Shown here one piece after another: positions 62,484 to 64,000 of a stretch of 64,000 nt of DNA; position 1 is the stretch's first letter, and every line of letters begins with the position of its first letter. The stretch covers positions 434,001 to 498,000 of the forward strand of contig NZ_JAQQXP010000003.1 in assembly GCF_028595265.1 (NCBI RefSeq), read 5' to 3'. Both the position numbers and the translations under genes were made by a program. Source of the DNA: Alteromonas gilva (GTDB lineage: Bacteria; Pseudomonadota; Gammaproteobacteria; Enterobacterales; Alteromonadaceae). The notes under the pieces were generated by a model. That model saw nothing but the letters and a program-made list of their open reading frames with translations, had not been told where the DNA came from and ran no database searches.

Positions 62484-62878
62484 TTTAACGCTTTCCAAAT
62501 TTGCTCAAGCAGCGCGGACAGTTCGAGACTGTCTAAATCCTGTTGGCCACTGTTAAGCTGTAATAGCCGTCGCAGCTGGCTCATATCTTCTACGCTGATA
62601 TGGGTGAGCTGAATCCCGGCGATGGCAAAATCCGTGTCGTCGGCTAAGGGCGTTATGTTAGTGATAGATCCCCTCACCGTAATCACAGGGCTTTCTGCAT
62701 TGGCTTTAAAGGTGAGCGTAACGGGTTGGTTTTGTGAGGATGTTGTCGCGGGTAAACGGACACGCATGCCTTGCAGCGACAAGTCCTGAACTTGCGTAGT
62801 GACCGTCTCACCGGCAATCACTAAATCACCGGGTAAGTTAATGGCAATACGTTGGAACTGACGTTTTTCTTGCGACAT
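62480..62878 (-). CDS. Small PilZ-domain protein
   Basis: A 132-residue single PilZ domain with R6xxxR10 (EKRQFQR) and DLSLQG (32-37), both parts of the c-di-GMP site. A short helical tail (about 95-132) follows. Such stand-alone PilZ proteins act as adaptors in motility, pili or polysaccharide control. It converges on radA with a 4-nt overlap, and lies downstream of ettA on the same strand. Confidence 0.88.
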   Translation of the reverse strand: MSQEKRQFQRIAINLPGDLVIAGETVTTQVQDLSLQGMRVRLPATTSSQNQPVTLTFKANAESPVITVRGSITNITPLADDTDFAIAGIQLTHISVEDMSQLRRLLQLNSGQQDLDSLELSALLEQIWKALN

Positions 62879-62900
62879 TGATTCCTCGATATTTTTTGTT

Positions 62901-62960
62901 CAGGTTATGCACACCCAAATCATAGCGTTAGCGTCTTCATTGAGTGTAGTGCATAACCTG
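62901..62960. repeat. Long-spaced perfect inverted repeat between ettA and the PilZ gene
   Basis: CAGGTTATGCAC (62901-62912) and GTGCATAACCTG (62949-62960) are exact reverse complements separated by 36 bp. Neither strand has a T-run after the second arm, so it is not a standard terminator. It occupies most of the 97-bp gap. Confidence 0.75.
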
Positions 62961-62975
62961 TCAGGCAGCAGTAAA

Positions 62976-64000
62976 TTACTTGCTGATTTTCTTATATTTT
63001 AAACGATGAGGTTCAACAACATCCTGACCGAAGTTGGCTTTTAACCATGCCTCATAGTCCATGTAGTTACCTTCATAAAAGTTAATTTTGCCCTCGTCAC
63101 GGTAATCCAGAATGTGCGTGGCAACCCGGTCCAGAAACCAGCGATCGTGCGAAATCACCATGGCGCAGCCAGGAAACTCCAGCAAAGCATTTTCCAGCGC
63201 GCGAAGCGTCTCGACATCCAGATCGTTGGTCGGCTCATCGAGCAGCAGCACGTTGCCGCCTGCTTTTAGCAGTTTGGCTAAGTGCACGCGGTTGCGCTCA
63301 CCGCCAGACAAATCCTTAATGTATTTTTGCTGATCGGTACCTTTAAAGTTAAAGCGGCTGCAATAGGCACGGCTATTTAATTCAAAATTACCAATACGCA
63401 CAATATCCTGGCCATCGGATAATTCCTGCCAAACGGTATTGTTGCCGTCCATGTGATCGCGAAACTGTTCAACGCTGGCCAGTTTTACCGTATCACCAAT
63501 CGAAATGGTGCCGCTGTCGGGCTGCTCTTTACCACTTAACATTCTGAACAGGGTTGATTTACCGGCGCCGTTAGGACCAATAATACCGACAATGGCCCCT
63601 TTAGGGACTTTAAATGTCATGTCATCAATTAACTGGCGATCGCCGTACGATTTTTGCAGATGCTCAATTTCAATGACTTTATCGCCGAGACGCTCACCAG
63701 GCGGAATAAACAGCTCGTTGGTTTCGTTGCGTTTTTGATAATCGCCACTGGATAACTCTTCAAACCGTGACATCCGGGCTTTGCTTTTTGCCTGGCGGCC
63801 CTTTGGGTTAGTACGTACCCACTCCAGTTCTTGTTTGATGGATTTCTGACGGGCGTTTTCGGTGCGCTCTTCCTGTTCCAGACGCGCATCTTTTTGCTCC
63901 AGCCAACTGGAGTAGTTGCCTTCCCATGGAATACCGTGGCCACGGTCAAGTTCAAGTATCCAGCCCGCTACGTTATCAAGGAAATAGCGATCGTGGGTAA
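62976..64000 (-). CDS. ettA: Energy-dependent translational throttle protein EttA (5' end beyond window)
   Basis: The C-terminal 341 codons of an ABC-F ATPase that binds the ribosomal E site and gates elongation according to ATP/ADP. The visible part starts near the end of ABC1 (THDRYFLDNVAGW) and contains the arm/linker with its coiled coil (WLEQKDARLEQEERTENARQ), then ABC2: Walker A GPNGAGKST, signature LSGGERNRVHLAKLL, Walker B VLLLDEPTNDLD and HDRWFLDRVATH. The linker FEELSSGDYQKRNETNELFIPPG is nearly the E. coli sequence. An internal Met at 63773 is not the start. Confidence 0.96.
   Translation of the reverse strand, partial: THDRYFLDNVAGWILELDRGHGIPWEGNYSSWLEQKDARLEQEERTENARQKSIKQELEWVRTNPKGRQAKSKARMSRFEELSSGDYQKRNETNELFIPPGERLGDKVIEIEHLQKSYGDRQLIDDMTFKVPKGAIVGIIGPNGAGKSTLFRMLSGKEQPDSGTISIGDTVKLASVEQFRDHMDGNNTVWQELSDGQDIVRIGNFELNSRAYCSRFNFKGTDQQKYIKDLSGGERNRVHLAKLLKAGGNVLLLDEPTNDLDVETLRALENALLEFPGCAMVISHDRWFLDRVATHILDYRDEGKINFYEGNYMDYEAWLKANFGQDVVEPHRLKYKKISK

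Overview
The window looks like a core-chromosome segment of a marine gammaproteobacterium of the order Alteromonadales, probably Alteromonadaceae (Alteromonas/Salinimonas-like). This is inferred from protein similarity recalled from memory and from gene order: tig-clpP-clpX-lon-hupB-ppiD, rpsT/murJ-ribF-ileS-lspA-fkpB-ispH-minor pilins, nadB/rpoE-rseA-rseB-rseC-lepA-lepB-rnc-era, and serB-PilZ-radA. No phage, insertion sequence, CRISPR array, rRNA operon or obvious genomic island is visible. Coding density is high, and several convergent neighbours touch or overlap.

Layout. 1-14.4 kb: a partial lipoprotein gene, xseA, guaB and guaA with a terminator between them, a chemoreceptor gene split by an in-frame stop, a histone-deacetylase-like hydrolase, and leftward genes for phospholipase A (pldA), a metallo-beta-lactamase-fold hydrolase, a compact prolyl-tRNA synthetase, trmO, a DUF1415 protein and folD. 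14.6-15.2 kb: five tRNA genes (Pro-Arg-His-Leu-Pro) behind a stringent-type promoter. 15.7-24.3 kb: protein quality control (tig, clpP, clpX, lon with a sigma-32 promoter, ppiD) and the nucleoid protein gene hupB. 24.3-28.2 kb (leftward): a small membrane protein, an OlsF-like two-domain acyltransferase, an LpxH-family phosphoesterase and rpsT. 28.6-36.0 kb: murJ, ribF, ileS, lspA, fkpB, ispH. 36.0-41.4 kb: a type IV pilus minor-pilin locus. 41.7-47.9 kb: nadE, glnB, a SlyD-like isomerase, ygfZ, sdhE, ygfX, a MaoC-like gene and nadB. 48.1-57 kb: the envelope-stress operon (rpoE with a sigma-E promoter, rseABC), then lepA-lepB-rnc-era-pdxH-tatD. 56.8-64 kb: an Smp-like gene, serB, a double-PilZ protein, radA, a small PilZ protein and the 3' part of ettA.

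Themes. Much of the window serves translation and its fidelity (tRNAs, proS, trmO, ileS, rpsT, lepA, era, rnc, ettA), envelope biogenesis and stress (lspA, lepB, murJ, rpoE-rse, ppiD, lipid acyltransferase, pldA), and surface behaviour (chemoreceptor, type IV minor pilins, PilZ proteins).

The observations most worth a second look are: a minor-pilin operon with no pilY1 that carries a 686-residue prepilin with a cysteine/histidine-rich extension; an inverted FimT paralogue lacking the usual Glu5; a prolyl-tRNA synthetase whose editing insertion has lost the GxxxH loop; a chemoreceptor interrupted just after its HAMP region; and an orphan rightward terminator that hints at a small RNA. I found no clearly new defence or metabolic system.
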